Shown piece after piece: positions 26,331-40,249 of a stretch of DNA of 64,000 bases (its first letter is position 1; every line of letters begins with the position of its first letter). The stretch spans positions 21,896,837-21,960,836 of the forward strand of contig CM065175.1 of assembly GCA_033026295.1 (NCBI GenBank), written 5' to 3'. The notes below the pieces were generated by a model. The model had not been told where the DNA came from and searched no databases. It saw nothing but the letters and a program-made list of their open reading frames with translations. Both the position numbers and the translations under genes were made by a program. This stretch comes from Channa striata. Its lineage: Eukaryota; Chordata; Actinopteri; Anabantiformes; Channidae.

Positions 26331-27249
26331 AATCCTAAGAAAGACAGCTGCCCCCACCCGCTCAGCCCAACATCCACCCATTATTTTCTCAGCCCTCCAC
26401 TCTAACGCACACGCCACATAACAACCCTACACTATACATGGAACTCTCATCATCTCAGCCAATGTCTCTTTTCTCACACAAAATACTGTTCGGGGACCGT
26501 TCATATTTTCTGCACGCTGCTGCTGGAAGACGTCTTCATTAATTTTACCCCGTGTCAGTCACTGTAGTCTGTGCTACACCCATGAAAAACACCCAGATGA
26601 TTTAGCGGTGTAAGAATAAAGTTATCATTAACCAGGTCAACATCGCTTGCAATTATAAAAACAAAACAGAAAATGATCATGTTTTTGCAAGGAAAAAAAA
26701 CTTTATAGGTGCAATAAAGATCAAAAAGTTGTTGTGCAGTAAAGCAAATATTCAAATGAGAGACTTGTAGGCCCCAAAGGTTTGCTGAAAGATAATATAT
26801 TACTAGTTACTGTTTCTTAGTTTTGGGTTCAGTCATGAGCCGTTTTGCCTTCATAGATAAAATGTTTTAAAACTTTTTTTATCAGTACAATGAGGAAATT
26901 ATTAAAAATCCTAATGTCTTTTTGTTGATATGTTGCTCATAAACTTAGTGTTGTTAATAGTAAAACGCACGCCAACTGAAAGATGTAAGGAATTCATTAG
27001 AAAACATTCTGAGGGTGTAATGTTAAGGCAAGAGATATGTTGGCGTGAGCAGTGGAAAATGAGGAAACTTCAGCTAAGTAGGCCAAGTATAGATGCTTCC
27101 ACTCACCTTGGGGCTTTGTGTGTTTCAGTGGAAGATTGTAAAATGGTGCAATGAAGCCTCAGGCCTGCCAGAGATCCCCAATCTACAGAAACAGAATCAA
27201 ATCTCTGCAGTTTTAACGCTCCTGTAACATGTAAATAGTGATGTAGTGG
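26331..27249. other. Unannotated intron-like DNA
   Basis: No exon or named repeat recognised. Strongly AT-rich from 26540 on. Confidence 0.5.
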
Positions 27250-27800
27250 GGTAATAAGTGATACACGGTCTTACGCTTTGCAGAAAAGCAGATACCTAAT
27301 TCAGAATAAAGTCTTTAATAATGTCACTAAAAGCGAACAATGCAATTACCATAATTATATTCCCATTGGAACACCGCTGCAGAGGTAGTTATTATCCTGT
27401 TTTATCTCAATATTTACTTTCCTGATAACATTCTCTAAATATGTTATTATCGAGCGAAAACAATTGAATCTAATGAGTCAATATGAAGATAAAAGGTGAT
27501 TTATCAAACAGATTTTGAGTTGCACATCCTCCCATTCATCGAACAGTAAACTTATAAATCCTGCCTACAACAACATAATCAGCAAATTAGACAGAACACA
27601 ATGAAACTGAATCGAGCGTTATCATTAATTTATTTCGAGTGGAACGGCTTCGGCTTGGTTCACTGGCCAGTTCCCGTTGATGATCTGAAATGATCCTTTT
27701 CTAATGATCCGCTCGCACCGCCCTGAAAGGCAAAACTAATTATACGTCGTCTCCTTAGGTCAGATAAACCTGATAAATTTAAGTACAGGATTTCTGTGTT
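27250..27800. promoter_or_regulatory. Candidate intronic enhancer block (AT-rich, homeodomain and POU-like motifs)
   Basis: Contains TACCATAATTATATTC (about 27350), repeated TTATTATC words, CATTAATTTATTTCG (about 27625), CTAATGATCCG and AAAACTAATTATACG (about 27730), all in unique-looking sequence. Spacing and motif density resemble conserved non-coding elements. No conservation test was possible. Confidence 0.25.
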
Positions 27801-30800
27801 GGTGTCACCCGCCGAACTTTGGAGTCGAGAAAGAAACGAGAGTTATTTAACACTTCCCTGGACAATAAAACGCATTGTCGCCTTCCTCTTTAGCGTCAGA
27901 TAAATGGATCTGTGCAGCTCTTGCTTGTCTCCGCCCGCCTGGGCACCTTATTTTGATTTCCACATCAAGACACACCTGTCCCTCATCATCCCTGCTCTGT
28001 ATATGTGCACCCATCCTCTACCAGAGTGTCCTTTAAGTTTTCGATTTTGGTTCTTTGCCTACTTCCCTTTTTGGAATTATTTGCCCTTGCTGACTGATTA
28101 CCTGTTGCTGGCCTTTTTTTTTTTTTTTTTAGTGCACTGACCAAGTAAATGTCAAAGTAACCTTACCTGCTCTGCCCTCGAGCTTTTATGTTTTCACTGC
28201 TTCCACTAGAACCATTGCCTCTACAAAAAGACTCCGGCTTGAGGCTTTCAGTACTGATCAAAATGTATTCTGCTGCAATGACTTTTTTACACATTTTTAA
28301 CAATGTCCACATTTTCCATCTTATTTACTTGTTCTTTGATCATGTGGTTACTGAATTATAACAGCAAATGTGCTTTTATGCAGCTGACTTTAGGATTTGC
28401 TGTATTGTTTAGGCAGGGCTCTTAAAATGACTTTAACACAGACGCTCTGAAAAGGCTGGCATGTTTTGTCAGATGAACAAAGCATTCGTATTGTTTCTGT
28501 ATCGGCACTAAAGCCTTTTTTTTTTTTTAGCACTGCAATAGAAAGATTTCAAACTTTACTCACTCCTACTGTACTTCATTTCCTGAGCAGGAGAATCCTG
28601 GCAACGAGAATCAAAGTGAAATAACCGGCCTAAAAACTTGAGTCAAATCTTTCCTCAAGAAAATAACCCTACGAGATTAGAGCAACTGTGCTGCGTCAAC
28701 TCACGGTACACGGTTCCTGTCAGAGTCGTCCTGTGTGTTACAACCTTTAAGCCATGTATGAAAACACTTTGCATCGGCAGTGGCACGAGCTGAACACATC
28801 TCCAGCACTCATCTAATTATGGGGGTCAGTCAGCACTGCAGAAGGAAGAGGAAAAAAACTTGACAGATTTGCATTCATGTCATGAGTGCAGTTCAGATCA
28901 TTTGCAAAGCCATCAACTGGATGTCCTTTCATATCTGAAGTCTCTGCTGTCCTATCACTCCTACACGCTGGGGATCTTAATGATGGCTCTCTTATTTGCA
29001 GTTATTTCAGGAAATTCAATGACTTACTTGCTGGGGTCATGAGCAAAATGAACAAGACAAGCATCTTTGAAGATTATGATAATGGAAATGGAGGGCAAAA
29101 TTGGAATTGTTTTAAAATTCACCCGCACGTTCCACATCTTATTATCCTTCCACTTGGCAGCCACCCATTTTCAAAGGCGTGATAAAAATACACATTGGAT
29201 ACGTTCACTGCCAGTGCTATGTAGCAGAGCGTTGTGTGTGTCCTGTAAAGTTTGGCATTTCAGGATGAGAGAAATAAACACACTTCCCCGCAAGAAAAAA
29301 AAAGACGTGAATCAGAGATCTGGGTAGATGTACGTTGGTCCATCTACAAAATAGTCATTAGGATTTACTCAGCACAGCAGGTGAAATACAGTCCTACATC
29401 ATGTAATTTTCTCTGGTTTTTGACGTTCAGTGCTACAGGCTTCCATATTGAGAAGAAAATTGAAACCTTCCCTTCTTGGTGGGAGAATAACTCTTCAGTG
29501 CTTAATACAGAACTGAACTAAGGACCAGATGGTGCAGACTTAAAACATAGTTTAAGAGGGAGGATGTCGTTTCAAAAGGCAAACTCATGCAAATCGGGTC
29601 CACAGTGAAGCTGTTGACTCATGCAATTTCACAGTGTTTACCAATAACAAATTGGAATGAAACATTAATGTTGCTTTCTGAGCGAAAGCCCGGATAAGGC
29701 TAAATGTTCAGAGAAGTGCATTATTACAGCTGACCCCAGAACTGAAATGCTACATTAGCGAATTATTAAAGGTTTGGTAGGTGCCCAGCGTAAAAAGAAA
29801 AGGACGCACTGACCTCGGAAAATATGCACACATTAAGAAAATGTCGGTTATGGCTTTGAACTGCGGGAACCAAACAAGGAGTGACAAAAACATATGCAAT
29901 TACATCAGCCGGGCAGCCTCTGAGGCCACATGTTCAATAGTGTCACAAGCAGTCTGCCTCACCCCAGAATTATTCATCTGGGTCTGAACCTGCTGCTTCT
30001 GTAGTTCATTCTCCCAACCACTAATTAGAATAAGACAAAATGCAACATTTACATACTTGTAGCATTGCTTTTAGCATAAAAACTCAAATTTGCATGTAGA
30101 TATTTTAAAGGAGGCACAAATGTCTCGGGGGGGCTGCAGTTTTGAATCGGATGAAGCCTCGGCAGACGTACCTGCGTGATTACAAGATACGGACAAATGT
30201 TACCTTTTCCGTGTTTGCTGCAGTGGACATGCAAGTGCAGCTGAAGTGGTCGGGAAGTGACTGGCATGCGGGGGCACGAGGCAACCAGGTGCTGTGAAGT
30301 GTGAGGCTCTGCCCTCCCAGCTGATGATCAAAGACAGGCATAACTACCACTGATGACCGTGGCAGCTGGCCAGGCCAAATGCACAATGTGGACTACAGCA
30401 TGATGTCAGCAGAGATGAGCTGTATCAAGGCAATGCCAGCTAGAAAAAATGCTATTATTGCTGGCACCACGACGAGCCAGAGCATCCACACAGAAACAAA
30501 AACGGCATAATGCCTCATCAATTATCTATGAAATCCTTTGTCTGCTGTTAGTAACCTTGAGCTCCCTTATTTAGTCGGTAATGGCCGCTCTTTGGTCGCA
30601 CGTTTTTAAAAGGGCATCGTGACTGGGGACTACTCGGAGCGTTGCAGTGGAATTAGAGAGAGAAACTGTCTCCAGCCAGTTGGCCAAGATAATGGTAATG
30701 ATGTCTTGTGGGATCCTCTACAAGACGGGCTCCAGATCGAGATCCAGGGGGAACGGCTGCGACAGTGGAGCTCATGATTCTGTAGCTCCCACTAAAATTC

Positions 30801-32370
30801 CCCTTTAAGAGAATTTGAAAAAAAATAAATAAATAACTTTGCGCAAGATGATTATCTATGATGTCAAGTTTTGTGAGCACAGGTCTTTCTGGGAGAATGT
30901 TTTCCCCTGTTGGCAGTTACTAAGAGAGCGTTGTCACAAGGATCCTATAGAAGAAGAAAAAACCGTTTGACTGAATGGGAGATAGCTGTCATGGTGTCCT
31001 TAAAGCTTTGCCCGGTGGAACACACCAGAAAAGACTCTTCATTCAATCGACGGCCCGGACATGATGTGGCATCCTAAACGGCTTCGCATAAAGAAACAAT
31101 ATTTCACGTCATAAAGCAAAATCCGAGTCGCTTTGTAAAGCAAAGTCAAGTTACGTCCAATGCAAAGCAATTCCGACGCAATTTTGTAAAAGAAGACGAG
31201 GAGAGAGGAAAATATAGACAGCGCATGGAAAACATGAAAGAAACTACAACAATGAAAGCGTGCAGATCAATGAAGAGAATGACACAGATAATTGTCTGCT
31301 TAAGAAAACCTGATTCAGTCAAGGGCACAGGACAACAAAGTATTTTAAACCATGAGTCAAGATATGTTTTTTGTACTCATGAGCTAATCTCATAGATGTA
31401 TGGCTGCAACACGTTGATCACGATCAACTTTTCTATTTTGGTGACACTCGATCACGGAGCAGAGAGCAGCAGGGAAAACAGAAGAAGACTGTTCGTCTCA
31501 CTGTTGCCCAACCACACGCAAACTGAGCATCACGGCAGACGTGGACGATGTTTGCGTCTTCAGTCTGAAATGGTTATTCTTGTCTATTGTTATAGCTGCT
31601 AAAAATACAGAAATCTCTGGAACAAAAGATCACAACAATGCAAATTCGTCTGTTCTGCACCTTTCATTGACCTGCTTATTGATGTGTTGGACAAAACGTG
31701 CACGTTTTGCACATGACAGTTCTATGCAAAGCAGCAAAGACGGAGGTGGAGAGATCAGCGTTTCCTCCACAATCCTGAGCTGTGTGCCCATTTTGATACA
31801 CTTTAACAAACCCTGTATTTTCAGTTCTATTTAATTTCTTTTTACTTCAAGATCCAAATATTGGGCTTGAGTCTAATCTAATACCTATATTTACTAATAT
31901 TTACCCATATTAAATATGTATTACAATCTGACACATTGAAATAACAGCTGTAGTCGACTTAATGTGATGCACTGAATTTTTCATGAGCTGTTAGATGCAA
32001 ACACACGTCCTTGTTAATATTATGTTGCGTTTATTATCCTAAGTTTTTGATTTAAGATTAATCTTAAAGTGTCTGTAAACAGTCATGTCACAGTCATGAT
32101 GTTGGAGAGATTTCCCATTGGCTTTTGTGAAATACTGCATGTAGTCGGTTATTTTCTATAATTTAGTGAGGATCGCTCAACTGCATTTCACGTACCACAG
32201 TTATTCATATTTTAATTTGTCCTTTCTAGGCTGGTTTTGAGAGCAGCTGATACTCTTCACTTCATACTGCGAGAAACTATGACATGTAATAGTCATAATC
32301 ATGTCCCACTGGACTGGTTGTAAAAAATGGATATTTTTTTCTGAATATTTGGCCTATATTTGAACACATG
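27801..32370. other. Unannotated intron-like DNA
   Basis: No supported exon. T runs lie at about 28117-28131 and 28518-28529. The interval 31395-32370 may belong to a hAT-like element, judging only from the terminal repeat at its right end. Confidence 0.5.
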
Positions 32371-32390
32371 GAAAAGGTTGGTGACCACTG
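32371..32390 (-). mobile_element. Orphan hAT-like terminal inverted repeat
   Basis: GAAAAGGTTGGTGACCACTG is the reverse complement of a CAGTGGTCACCAACC terminus, a pattern typical of hAT elements. A weaker partial copy (TTTTGGTGACACTCGATCACG) occurs at about 31437. No matching left end, target-site duplication or transposase was found, so this may be a solo relic or chance. Confidence 0.3.
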
Positions 32391-33469
32391 TCATGCATGA
32401 AGTCAGAGAAGAACGCTGGGAACTGTATGAATACTGTAAGGCAATGAGCACAGCGCCCACAACTGACCGTTAAATTCCATTAACAGTTAAAGAATGCATT
32501 TCATGCAGTATTTATTCAACATCAGCACTGTGTTTAGTCCATGTGCAGCCTGCACTATATGCTCATAATTCCCCATGTCTTATAGCCGCCGTGGTCTATT
32601 GTTGCAGATGATGTTCGCTATAGTAAAAGTACTGCCAGATCAATGCCTTGATGGGCACCACCTGTGCAGCCTGGAGCCCCACTAAAAGCCTTTGCGAGTC
32701 ATGTGATGCTGGAACTGACATCCCCGGGGTCTCGCCTTTCAGCAGTAAAAGGGAAACCCCCCCACACCGCCACCACCAACCTCTGCATCGTCACAACTGG
32801 GAAATCAACACGACTGCTTGAAGCCACCCTGCCTTTTCTGCTCTTTATTCCACTTGTGTGGCGCGAGCAGGCCTAATTAACTTCCTGTACCGAAGGGCTC
32901 CACCGCCATTGCTCCGCAGCCTTATTGGGCGAGCTTGCAGCATGATGGAACAAGCTGAATGTCACGCTCTCCTTGGGTCGATCCGTCCAGGCGATCAGAT
33001 ATCAGACACCTGAGGGATGGCTCTATAGCAACAGATCACTCAGACGCAGAGTCACACAGGCATGCGCACAAATTAAACACATTGCCGGGCATGTGGCAGG
33101 CACGCACACACTCGCAGAGAGTGACACAAAGGCGCACTAAACAAGGGCTGGGGCCAAGGACGAGAGCTCGTCTGCAGACAGATGTGCTGACCCAGAAGCT
33201 TTTGCTTCCAAGAGTTTGTCTTTCTCTTATTTCAGCCACATTATTATATGCATGTCAGCTCGATCAGATGACTCCCACGCTGATAAGGCCCTCTGTTCAA
33301 TGCAATTGCCGCACTTGTCACCTGCTCACCGACTGAAAATTGCGTACCGTGCTCAAGGTCACAGACAGTGGTTTTCCTTCAGGGGGTGAGGGAGCCAGAC
33401 GTGCAACTCCCTGTGTTCATGTGTCTATGTCTCTGTTCAATTTCTAATTACCTCTGCGAGAGGCTGTGG

Positions 33470-33471
<2 letters not shown>
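32391..33471. other. Unannotated intron-like DNA
   Basis: No supported exon. A 125-codon plus frame at 32959-33336 has no recognisable domain and overlaps minus-strand frames. Confidence 0.5.

Positions 33472-33503
<32 letters not shown>
33472..33503. repeat. (TG)16 microsatellite
   Basis: Perfect run of 32 bp, followed by an imperfect GGTGTGGTGGGGG tail. Confidence 0.95.
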
Positions 33504-33504
<1 letters not shown>

Positions 33505-36500
33505 TGTGGTGGGGGCAGCAACCATTTTGTGTGTGCCTGTTATTAGTCATTCAAAAAACAATCAGCAATGGTAAACATGCAGTTTGCTCTCGCTGGGAGT
33601 GTTGATGACAATCATTCTGTTAGTAGATCATCAGCCTCTAACCTAGAGGGATAACAATGACTCCCTTATGTAAACCTATGAAAGGATGTTGTTTACAAAG
33701 TCAGGATGAACTATACTCACTAGGCTCTGGGATGTTGCTCACCGTGGAGGAAGAACTCTCTTCATTCATCCAAATAACTCTATTGTCATTTTCCCATCCA
33801 TTGCTCCCATCCATCAGTACTTGGTTTCGAGGCAGTCACTATTTCACGTTTTCTGCCTTACAAGCTCAATCAATATGGTCGGCAATAATACATGAGTGGA
33901 ACCTTGCCTCCGTATCTGTATCCCACCTTTTTGTCTGATTCGCTCTCATTCTCCCGGTACAATCCGTACAGTCTTTTCACCTCTGACCACCTCATTATGT
34001 GCCCCTCAGTAATCCTTTATTTCCCCCCCAAGTCTCATTTGCACTACTGTCCACCAAGACTAACAATGCTCTTTAGTGTTTCCATCATCAGCAAAGTATT
34101 TTCCCTTGACACCAACATGACTTCTCATCTCCATTACAACAAGTACTCCTATTATTCCCCATCTGTCTTTCTTTCTCTCTGTTCTCAGCTCTCAGTTTTC
34201 CACTCACTCTGTTTTGTTCCTTAAAAATGTAGGGCATCTGAATCAAATTCCAAATCTGCTTATTAAATAGAAGTTCTTTTTTGTTTTGTTTTTAGGGAAT
34301 GAAAACTCTGTAAATTGGAGGAAAGGGGGATTTCCCTCATGTTTCCAACAAAGAAAGAATGACATATTGCTCTTTGGGAGGCATAGAAGAATAGTTTTAA
34401 TTCAGATTTCTAATTAAAAAGAGAACTCATAATACCTCAAGGTGCAATTATTTTATTTTTCTGGCATCATGATGAGCAGAATGACCAGTATCACTTGGGG
34501 GTGCCCTTGGCTATGCACCTGGCTCCACGAAATTCATATCTGCTTATCAAGACTGTTATTTTGTTTGGTCCAAAAATAAGAATCAGTTTAATACAAAATT
34601 TCAGTTAGACGCTGCATATTCAGTGATTCCCAAAAAAATGTGCATATAAAGACAACGATGAATAATTCAGCACTGCATGTAAACATTTTACAGCCTTTGA
34701 GCTTTCTTTCAGCTTGGAGACGAACTCTAGTCCCCACACTGCGAACTTGACTGACACACGTTCTCTGCACTAAACATGGCCACAAATGCAGCACAAGCAG
34801 AGGAGTAACATCAAATTAGTAGTATTACGTTAACTTACTTGTACCACAGAGGCATCGCCCAGCTGAACAGCTTCACTGAGCCCATTGTTCCCCTCAGTAT
34901 CGCCACGACGGCCACACCTAACACAATGTGAGTATCTGAACATGAACAAAGGAATGACTTTGTGGTAATTTAAACTGTTAACTGCAACTCTAGATGCTGA
35001 TAATGATGTTGCTGAGAGGACTGACACCAATCATCGGAACTGTCGGAATTCAGAGGATCTGACGGAGTTCTGGGCTCCCTCACGTCTGATAAGGGCACAA
35101 AGGCCACCGTGGCCGTGTGAGTCCAAGAATATAGAGGGCTTCACAGCTGAGCGTAAGGTCAAAACACACTGGTATGGATTATCAGTCATTTTCTCTTGTT
35201 TATATTTTTCGTTTTTCCTTTTTCTTTTATTTTAGAGACGATCAAAAGAGACCTGATAAATTAAAGTTAACGAGGGGTTCACTAGCGATTTGTCCAAGGT
35301 CACGGTTCGCTCATCCAGGTATTTTTTTGGCTTGGAACTGGATTGCTCCCCGAATTGGATCCGTTGTGTTGAATTTTGTCCCCCCATTGAGTTGTGTTTC
35401 TCTAAATCTAACCTTGTCTTAACCCTAACCACTTAGGGGGCTGCTACATCCTCCACAAGTTAATGTAGCAGGAAACACATCTCGATGGGGAACTGAATTT
35501 GAGACAGACCCGCCATAACCCATCCCTTATCCCCATCCTTAACATCCACAAGACTTGTTTGCATCAGAGGAAGGTAGGGAGCCTTCGATCTCCCACTGAG
35601 CTCCAGCCTAACTCCCCTGGGGATTCTTATGTGTCATTTATGTGGGAAAAAACCGAAGCGTAACTAATTGTCTTTGCAGATGTACTTCCTGTAGGAGATC
35701 GACTATCATTGGATGGTGTAGCCGTCTGCAACTGCAGTTCTCTGAGAATCCCACCCCAGCTGATCATGGAGGATCCATTTGTTGGACAGTGCTAAAAAAA
35801 GAACACTCAAGCTACGTCTTAAGATGATATTAGGGTTAATTTGTTTGTGATTTTAGGATAATTTAGCATTATGCAAAACACCGATGTGTAACAAGCACCC
35901 CAGTGACTCAGGCTTTTAAATCAATCCCAATCTGAGCATGTCCACTTACTCTGTTCACAGTGCACTCCTAACATATTGAGCAGGCATCTTCCTGGATATT
36001 GGAGTAATCCAATCAAAATGCATCATGGGGATACCATAATGTGTTCAGCCGTACAGATGCAATGGATTCCCTTCGAGGAAATATGCAACAATCAATAACT
36101 CGAAAGCCCTCCCCTCTCTCAGCTCTTCCCTTTTTAAAAAGTTCAAATTAGATTTGGAGAGGAAATCAAATGAAAGTTTTGTTTTAGTCTCACAACTGGG
36201 AAAAAAAAGCTCCTGCTTATCTTAAGTAGAACAGCAGAGTGAATAAGAAGGTCATATCATTCAATCTAAGCTTGGGATTTTGTTACAAAGTTAAAGTGGG
36301 AAGAGAATGAAAAGACAGAAGACGGTCTTGGAATGCTTGGGAGATGCATCATTTTTGCTTTCTCTCTTTCCCTTTCTGGAGGAAAACGAGCATGGGATTT
36401 CAATCAGCTTTGGAGAGCTAAAGCTGTATGTGATCCAGCTCCGCCTTGGTGTCCCGCGTACACGAGTGGAAAAAAGACAGACAAACAAACGCAAATCCAA

Positions 36501-37855
36501 AGAGAAGAAAAAAGCGAACATTCAACAGCAGCCGACCGTAAACATACAGTAATGCAGTGTGATTTCAAAGAAGCCATGGATATCTCGGCTGTGCAAACCA
36601 AAATTGCACTTTTAGGGAAGAGAAACAAAATTAAACCTACAAAACTTTTTTACAAAACCACATCGTCTTGCCATCTGGCTCAAGCACTTCAATCTGCGTT
36701 ACACCTTTATGTTGTTGGCTGAACACAAGCGAGTGCTGCGGTATTGATCCAGCCGTATACCCCTTTTTATTATCTCTTTTCCCATCCAAAGGCGGCTTTA
36801 TGCTTTGATAGCACCACTGTTGAAGAAAAGCATAAATTCTCAAGCCCATTTGCTGTGAGGGGGTGGATAAATGGATGTGAAATCAAGCCATGAAAAGCCA
36901 ACGTGTCATGGAAGGGAATTTTATCCTGAGCTCATTAGGAAAAGCAGGTTTCCTTCTTCATGCACGGTAATAGTGCACAATCTCCTGATAGGAAGCTTTT
37001 CCTCTCTGCCTCCCACGTTTCGTTGAATGCATTTTAATTGTGAATGTTTGAGCTTTTGTTCTGCAGATATTCTTTGGCACACTAGCCGTGGGAGAAATCA
37101 AGCCTGGCTTCAGCTTGTCAAGCTAACAGTGGGCCATAGAGGAGGTGAGGAAGAGGGTCCTGAAGCCTCTCCATGCTTTGTGACAATAGAGCAGCTGTGT
37201 GTCAGGGAGACCAGAGTAAATAGGGCAGTGTGGAGTCACAGAGCTGCCCGGATCAAAGGCGTCTCTCTCAGTTTGCTGTCACAGTTTCTAACGTCCTCTC
37301 TGTTGCTTCTATGCCCAGCCTCCCTGGCTTACTGACCGGCAGAGGCACTGAACTAATGACTAATGAACTGAGAGATGGTCCCCCCGCCCAAAAATGTCTG
37401 AAAACACTGCTGCAAACACACTATTACACAGTATCTAAAGTGTTTGGCTCTGGCTGGAATTCACAACCCTCCATATCCCATGTCGCCTTTTAAGAACTGT
37501 TGTCCCTTTCGGCTTAACATGTAAGACTGGGTCTAACAAGGAAACGGTGCCAGTGTTTGGCTTTGAATGTACCTCCACACATGCTCACGCATCCCCAGAG
37601 TTGTGGGCAAACAGCCCAAAACGGTGCCGTTATTTGAACGTGCTCCTTTTTTTTTTTTTTTTGTGAAAATCATCAATGTGAGCGGCAAAGGTTTGTGCAG
37701 TTGATGCACATCCCTTCACTCTGTGACACCAGCTAGTCCTCACTCTTCCTGCCTACCATGGTTCACGTGAGGGGCGTTCAGGGACTCTAGGTCAGTTGAG
37801 TTCTGCGTGCATTAAGAGCTTCTCTATGGTCTTTGTCAATCACAGAAGCCGCTAA
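33504..37855. other. Unannotated intron-like DNA
   Basis: No supported exon. Pyrimidine-rich on the plus strand at 33760-34210. A 16-T run lies at 37647-37662. Confidence 0.5.
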
Positions 37856-37878
37856 CCCTCCCCACCCCTCCCCACCCC
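37856..37878 (-). repeat. Strong G-quadruplex motif on the minus strand
   Basis: Five C runs (3, 4, 4, 4 and 4 bases) separated by single bases. The minus strand therefore has five G runs with 1-nt loops, about the most stable quadruplex pattern known. In minus-strand transcription it would lie in the RNA sense strand of the inferred intron. Confidence 0.8.
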
Positions 37879-38218
37879 ACCACGCCAACGAAACAAGCCT
37901 CTCCCAGAAAGTTTTCTACAGTGTGAGATCAGAGTAATAAACGATAATTAGTCCATTGTCATTATCTGTGTAAACTGAACTTTAGGCCAGGTCTTGTGAA
38001 GTGTGAACAATTCCTCCCTCGTCTACGTCGGAGAAAAAAACTGCACACGTGAGAAAAGGCCCTGAGGTGTGGTGTTCCAACAGGTATGTTAATAAGATTC
38101 AGCAGAAGGAGGAATTTCTCTCTTAGCTTTCTTTCCTTGTGGATGTGCCGTGCCTCAGGGGACTGCTATGCATATATTACATTAGTGCACGTGGATTAGC
38201 ATGAGTTTGTGGAAACTC

Positions 38219-38244
38219 TGTGTGTGTGTGTGTGTGTGTGTGTG
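38219..38244. repeat. (TG)13 microsatellite
   Basis: Perfect run of 26 bp. Confidence 0.95.
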
Positions 38245-39479
38245 CTCATGCTATTGCATCTGCATGTTTGCGCATGTTGAATTCCCTCACATGAGAAACG
38301 CACAGATGCTCTGAGGTCTTGATCTTCTGACCGACCGTGACTTGTTCCCTCCTCTTTCTCTCGATATATTCCACAGGAACTGCAGGCCACCTTCAATTAG
38401 GACAGCTACAATGTTCCCCCACTGCAGCCTGGGCCCGGTGTGCATATCTTGACCCCTTTCCCACATGCTGGGATCCCAGTGAGGTGATGCGTGACTGCTC
38501 ATGATTGAGCCCGCTTTGGCTAACAGGTGCTATCAACTCTGCAAACCGTTGGCAGCGCCTCGCACTCTTAGCTCTCACAAAAGCTGTAAAAGATGAACAA
38601 ATGTATAAATTATCTGACCACAAAGAGAGGCGCAGTGTGAAATCCCATACTGAATGGACATTTAATGTGGACTTTTAGATAAGAATTAAGAAATGTTCCG
38701 AGTTTCTGATGACTTGCGGCTCGGTTGGACCGGATGTTCATGAAGGAAGTAGCTCAAAACAATGTCCTTCAGCTACGATGGCTGTTGGTTGTTTGCTCAG
38801 AGAAATAACCCAGAAACCCTTTTCATTTCCCAGAAAAACATGTCCCCATCGGCTTGAAGAGGTAAATCTTTGAAGATGGCTGGCAAGCACCTGGCTCTGG
38901 TACCTGGACAAGGTTTAAATGCTTTCTATCTCAATGTGTGGCGCCTTGTTATTTTCCACTGTGGTACGTCCTCCTCCAGGTTTTGCCTTCACATGCCTCC
39001 CTCCAAATCACAGTCTTCGCCCATGCAACCCCTGGGTAAGAGATGATTACACCTTCCAAAGCGGAAATTGAACTGAGAGCTCGGCCCTGACCTCACTCGC
39101 ACACTTCCACCTCCGCCCACCTCGACTTACAAACATGTGGAAACAACCCCTGAACAGTGGAAACCTAAGAATTTAATAGGAACACAAATGGTGCTGTGTA
39201 AAATACATGTTAATTAATCTTAAGAGAAATGCACCTGCGCTTTAGTAATTGATAAGCATGTGCAACGCAACACTCCCTCCTTACCCCCTGAAGTCATTTG
39301 GAGCCAGCAGGACGGAGGATGAAAGGCTGCAATTTCTAATTCACTAACCCCCCAGGCTAAATGACACTTAGTCAATGGCCTGCTTCCCTGCATACTATAT
39401 CACCCACAGAGTCAGTAACAAACTCATTTTCCCCACTAGAAAGAAGCATAAAGACTTCCCCAGCCTCCCCATAGTTTTG
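38245..39479. other. Unannotated intron-like DNA
   Basis: No supported exon. TTAATTAATCTTAAG near 39210 and TAGTAATTGATAAG near 39243 are homeodomain-type words in unique sequence. Confidence 0.45.
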
Positions 39480-39860
39480 TTAGCAAACTGAGAGCAGAGA
39501 CGGAGAGAGACAAGCAGGTACAAACAGCAAGGAGAGACGGAGGTTGAGGGCAAGAAGGAAAAAAGTGCGGTAGAGATGTGATGGATTAAAATGAAGGGAA
39601 AGGGCGGTTTGAAGTGAGACGAGATAGTATTGCAGTAGGGGGGAGAGAAAAGGGCTGAAAACGGGGGGATACTGAGAAAGCGTCACACTTTCTGGGCTTA
39701 TTTACACGTAGCTGCCAGTATGACAGGTAATTTGGGCAAATTCTCCACAGAGCCTGCAGCAGACGGCGGGGGGATAAAGACGAAAGGAGAGAGCAAAAGA
39801 GAGAAAAAGGGAAGGGAGGAGAGCGGGAAGGGGGTGAGGGGGCACTGAGGGGGACGTGCA
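39480..39860 (+). repeat. Polypurine-rich tract (imperfect, AG-rich plus strand)
   Basis: Long stretches are almost all A and G on the plus strand (GAGAGACGGAGG, GGGGGGAGAGAAAAGGG, AAAGAGAGAAAAAGGGAAGG). They are interrupted near 39690-39760. Low complexity rather than a tandem array. No gene. Confidence 0.7.
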
Positions 39861-40249
39861 CAGACTACCTGACACGGCCTAAGTTGGGTCTGAGAGCAAG
39901 ACAGCAAATGGGTTTCCAGATTCCAATCAGAGCAGACGGTGGGATAGGAGGTGGGGGTGAAAAGATGGAAGGACGAGCGCGTTCGGAGCAGGAGTGCGAG
40001 GAGGAGGGCGACACAGGGGCGGAAGTCATCCTGTTGACAGTCTGATCATTTTATCTGCAGCAAGGAAGAGATATCAAAAGCACTTTTTAATTCAATTTCT
40101 CTTTTCCTGTTGAGGCTGAAAGATCAAGCAGAAGGCAGGAACGGATGAGGCAGAAGAAAAGAGGGGAAAAAATACAGATCCAGATCTCTCGATTTATTCA
40201 GGCTGATTTATTCACTTGTTTGTCTAACTCATGCTTGGTGTGTGAATGT

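Noticed and set aside
35421..35431. Telomere-like TTAACCCTAACC
   Set aside because: Less than two telomere units; also seen once near 43075; expected by chance.
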